From contig CABVDD010000014.1 in assembly GCA_902497095.1 (NCBI GenBank), positions 1 to 48,990 of the forward strand: a DNA stretch of 48,990 nt, written 5' to 3'. A program made the position numbers and the translations under genes. Positions 47,144 to 48,990 of the stretch are shown one piece after another. The stretch is from an uncultured Faecalicoccus sp. Its GTDB lineage: Bacteria; Bacillota_I; Bacilli_A; Erysipelotrichales; Erysipelotrichaceae. How positions within the stretch are numbered: position 1 is the first letter of the stretch; each line of letters starts with the position of its first letter. The notes under the pieces are model-generated. The model was not told the DNA's origin. It did no database searches and saw only the letters and a program-made list of their open reading frames with translations.

Positions 47144-48146
47144 AAGGACCTCTTTCTAAGACTTCTTTAATTTGATCATAGGTCATTTCTTCAATTTCAA
47201 AAGTGCCAGCCTGTTTTACTTTTACGATACTGACAGTTTTTGCACTGCTTTTTTTATCGTGCTGAATATAGCTCATTAAAAGTTCGATGTCATAGTCAGG
47301 AACTTCAGGTAAATTAAGCTTATGGTAAATAGATAAAACACGTTCTTTTAAGGCTGCATCCTCGATAAAGAATAACATTCCCATGGCTACGCATTCTCCA
47401 TGCAGGTAAGTATCCAAGCCATAAGCACCTTCGATCGCATGACCAATTGTATGACCAAAGTTTAAAATTTTACGTAAACCACTTTCTTTTTCATCTTGTT
47501 CTACGACAAGGCGTTTAACATTGATAGAACGTTCTATGATTTGTGGAATATCTAAAGATTCCTGTTCAAAGAGTTCAACGAGTTTTTCATCTTGAATCAG
47601 ACCGGTTTTTAAAGCTTCTACCAGACCATTATGAATTTGTCTTTGAGAAAGTGTAGAAAGAACGTCAGGATCAATGATTACGCCCTTAGGCTGATGAAAG
47701 GCTCCTACTATATTTTTATAGGAATCTACATCTATTGCCACTTTACCACCTACACTAGAATCAACTTGTGCTAATAAAGTGGTGGGAATATTATAGAAAT
47801 CAATGCCACGCATATAACTGGCTGCCACAAACCCGGCCAAATCGCCTGTAACACCACCGCCAATGGCTACGATTGCATCCTTTCTTGTCATATCATGATC
47901 AATACATTGGTTTAATAAATTTTCATATTGAAGAAAACACTTGGATGCTTCTCCTTGAGGAAAACGAATTATAAAACTGTTCGGGCATTGATCTTGAACG
48001 ATTTGAATCCAAGAGTCAGGAATACCACTATCCGCAATAATCGCAATTCTTTTATGAGTATCAATAATTTTTTGAATATGATGTATGGCACCATCTTCAA
48101 TGAGTATTGGATACGATTTTTCTTTAAGATCAACAATCATTTTCAT
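47133..48146 (-). CDS. aroB: 3-dehydroquinate synthase
   Basis: A 337-residue NAD- and metal-dependent enzyme of the shikimate pathway. G-E-x-x-K (in P-Q-G-E-A-S-K), G-G-G-V-T-G-D-L-A-G-F-V-A-A-S-Y-M-R-G and P-T-T-L-L-A-Q-V-D-S-S-V-G-G-K form the NAD and substrate pockets, and N-F-G-H-T-I-G-H-A-I-E holds metal-binding His residues. ATG 48146 follows AGAGGTG; a longer frame to 48188 adds 14 residues outside the family. It is the first gene of aroB-aroC-aroA-tyrA, divergent from marR. Confidence 0.95.
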   Translation of the reverse strand: MKMIVDLKEKSYPILIEDGAIHHIQKIIDTHKRIAIIADSGIPDSWIQIVQDQCPNSFIIRFPQGEASKCFLQYENLLNQCIDHDMTRKDAIVAIGGGVTGDLAGFVAASYMRGIDFYNIPTTLLAQVDSSVGGKVAIDVDSYKNIVGAFHQPKGVIIDPDVLSTLSQRQIHNGLVEALKTGLIQDEKLVELFEQESLDIPQIIERSINVKRLVVEQDEKESGLRKILNFGHTIGHAIEGAYGLDTYLHGECVAMGMLFFIEDAALKERVLSIYHKLNLPEVPDYDIELLMSYIQHDKKSSAKTVSIVKVKQAGTFEIEEMTYDQIKEVLERGPYAK

Positions 48147-48165
48147 AGTAAACACCTCTGCATAA

Positions 48166-48173
48166 TGATACCA
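48166..48173. promoter_or_regulatory. TGATACCA element upstream of aroB
   Basis: The octamer TGATACCA occurs at 48166-48173 near the aroB promoter zone and again at 48272-48279 at the marR start, both on the plus strand. It could be a half-site of a shared regulator. Confidence 0.35.
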
Positions 48174-48243
48174 TGAAAAACGATTCATGATATAAAGAAT
48201 GAAAGATTTTCATGAATTTAGTGGCTTTTCATAAGTTGTTTCC

Positions 48244-48282
48244 TTGACTTGATTCTAAAAAAAAGGTATTTTGATACCAATG
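48244..48282 (+). promoter_or_regulatory. marR promoter abutting the start codon, with an operator-like repeat
   Basis: TTGACT (48244-48249), a 17-bp spacer and TATTTT (48267-48272) end 7 nt before ATG 48280, which puts the transcription start at the ATG. There is no usable ribosome-binding site (AAGG is 13 nt away). GGTAT (48265-48269) and ATACC (48274-48278) form a 5-bp inverted repeat over the -10. Confidence 0.6.
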
Positions 48283-48774
48283 ACACAAGAAGAAAGACAA
48301 ATTCGACAAGAAAAGACAAAAAAAACTCGACATACGCTAAATGAATTGCTTGTCGGTCTTTTTAACTATATTTTATATATCGAAGCCAATAACTTAAAAC
48401 AAAAAGGTGTAGAACTTTCTATCAACGAAGTGCATATCATAGAAAGAATTGAGCGAGCTAGTTCCAATACCATGAGCCATTTAGCCAGAAGTATGATGGT
48501 TACTTCAGGTACATTGACAACAAATGTATCTCGTTTAGAAAAAAAAGGGTATGTAGAGCGATATAGAGATGAAAACGATCGGCGTATCGTTCGTTTACGT
48601 AACACTCCCAAGGCACTGGAAGTTTTAAAGATACATGATGAATTTCATGCGAATTTAATTGATAAGGCTATAGGAGATTTAGGATTAGAAGAAAATGAAG
48701 TATTAAATGAAACACTTGAGAATATTCTAGAATATTTCAGCGATGAATATTCTGATCAAAAGCGTGGAGTATAA
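48280..48774 (+). CDS. MarR-family transcriptional regulator
   Basis: A 164-residue winged-helix protein. The HTH reads L-S-I-N-E-V-H-I-I-E-R-I-E-R-A-S-S-N-T-M-S-H-L-A, the recognition helix is V-T-S-G-T-L-T-T-N-V-S-R-L and the wing is G-Y-V-E-R-Y-R-D-E-N-D-R-R-I-V-R-L-R. Helices at both ends make the dimer. ATG 48280 is preferred; a TTG at 48271 falls in the -10. It is divergent from aroB by 133 nt. MarR regulators of this form (FabT-like or redox/phenolic sensors) are varied, so the ligand is unknown; aroB or its own gene may be the target. Confidence 0.88.
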   Translation: MTQEERQIRQEKTKKTRHTLNELLVGLFNYILYIEANNLKQKGVELSINEVHIIERIERASSNTMSHLARSMMVTSGTLTTNVSRLEKKGYVERYRDENDRRIVRLRNTPKALEVLKIHDEFHANLIDKAIGDLGLEENEVLNETLENILEYFSDEYSDQKRGV

Positions 48775-48808
48775 AGATGACTATGAGTAGTAAGAAATAG
48801 TCATCTTT
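48773..48808 (+). terminator. Intrinsic terminator after marR
   Basis: A perfect 11-bp stem (48773-48783 and 48798-48808, 14-nt loop) that starts at the marR stop codon and ends in T residues. Confidence 0.78.
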
Positions 48809-48990
48809 TTATTTATCTTAAATTCTTTAAAACTATTACTGTATTAAAAATACAGATAATTACAAATATTCATCTTTATGTAAAAAAACTGGTGATTTTT
48901 GATGATAAAGCATAATCAAGTAAATTTTCTTATTTTTTTCATACTTTTAAAAAAAATAAACGTATATAAAAGATAGAAGATCTTCTGGCA
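48809..48990. other. AT-rich intergenic end of the window
   Basis: No supported gene. A 7-bp inverted repeat (48839-48845 and 48849-48855) lies in it. The DNA is very A/T-rich and may lead to a promoter beyond the window. Confidence 0.5.

Noticed and set aside
1..48990. CRISPR arrays, rRNA or tRNA genes
   Set aside because: No regularly spaced repeats and no tRNA- or rRNA-like conserved segments were found by eye on either strand.

Overview
The window is a low-GC Firmicutes chromosome, most likely a gut Erysipelotrichia relative (inferred from gene content and from AT-rich, AAA/GAA/TTA-biased codons; not tested by a marker gene). Its first ~7.45 kb is a visibly more GC-rich integrative element. 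Shine-Dalgarno sites are mostly AGGAGG-like, and an extended -10 (TG-N-TATAAT) is common. I see no rRNA, tRNA or CRISPR array.

Region 1 (1-7450): the right-hand part of an integrative conjugative or mobilizable element, with no left end in the window. It carries a flavin-binding Nim/PNPOx-like protein, a TnpW-like protein, a 40-residue stump of a large serine recombinase fused to a 5'-truncated BceA-like ABC ATPase, the BceB-like permease, a GntR/YtrA-type regulator, a hairpin-rich leader, a sigma-like protein, an attenuator, an excisionase and a tyrosine integrase. The element sits inside a Crp/Fnr-family regulator gene whose C-terminal half is lost.

Region 2 (7450-13780): cupin and hybrid-cluster protein (Hcp) genes, divergent from the broken regulator across a 16-bp palindrome, then a compact operon rarA-tsaE-tsaB-rimI-tsaD (replication repair, t6A tRNA modification and N-acetylation).

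Region 3 (13800-32330): two unrecognised genes, pheA with an aromatic aminotransferase, a patatin, a lipoprotein, a stand-alone PTS EIIC, purF, an SdpI-like protein, a HAD phosphatase, thioredoxin, an ABC-2 exporter whose promoter holds a G8 tract, a GNAT/DUF1275 pair, a CBS-type family II pyrophosphatase, and ktrBA potassium uptake behind a structured leader.

Region 4 (32400-39470): a manA gene broken by an amber codon, an operon of a 61-residue two-helix protein with a His-x13-His helix, two CydDC/PefCD-like ABC half-transporters and a YbaN (DUF454) protein (possible heme/porphyrin or thiol export), and ftsH under a CIRCE-like (HrcA) operator.

Region 5 (39685-48990): an AbiE toxin-antitoxin pair beside decayed DNA, a small membrane protein, a TIGR04076-flavodoxin-dehydrogenase operon, an aroB-aroC-aroA-tyrA operon, and a divergent MarR regulator. 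Together with pheA and the aminotransferase this covers much of the path to Phe and Tyr, but DAHP synthase, aroD, aroE and aroK are not here.

The most unusual cross-window signal is a set of five genes (rarA, pheA, patatin, TIGR04076, marR) whose -10 hexamer lies only 6-9 nt before the ATG with no Shine-Dalgarno site. Three of them share a GTGCTANAAT box. They predict leaderless mRNAs.
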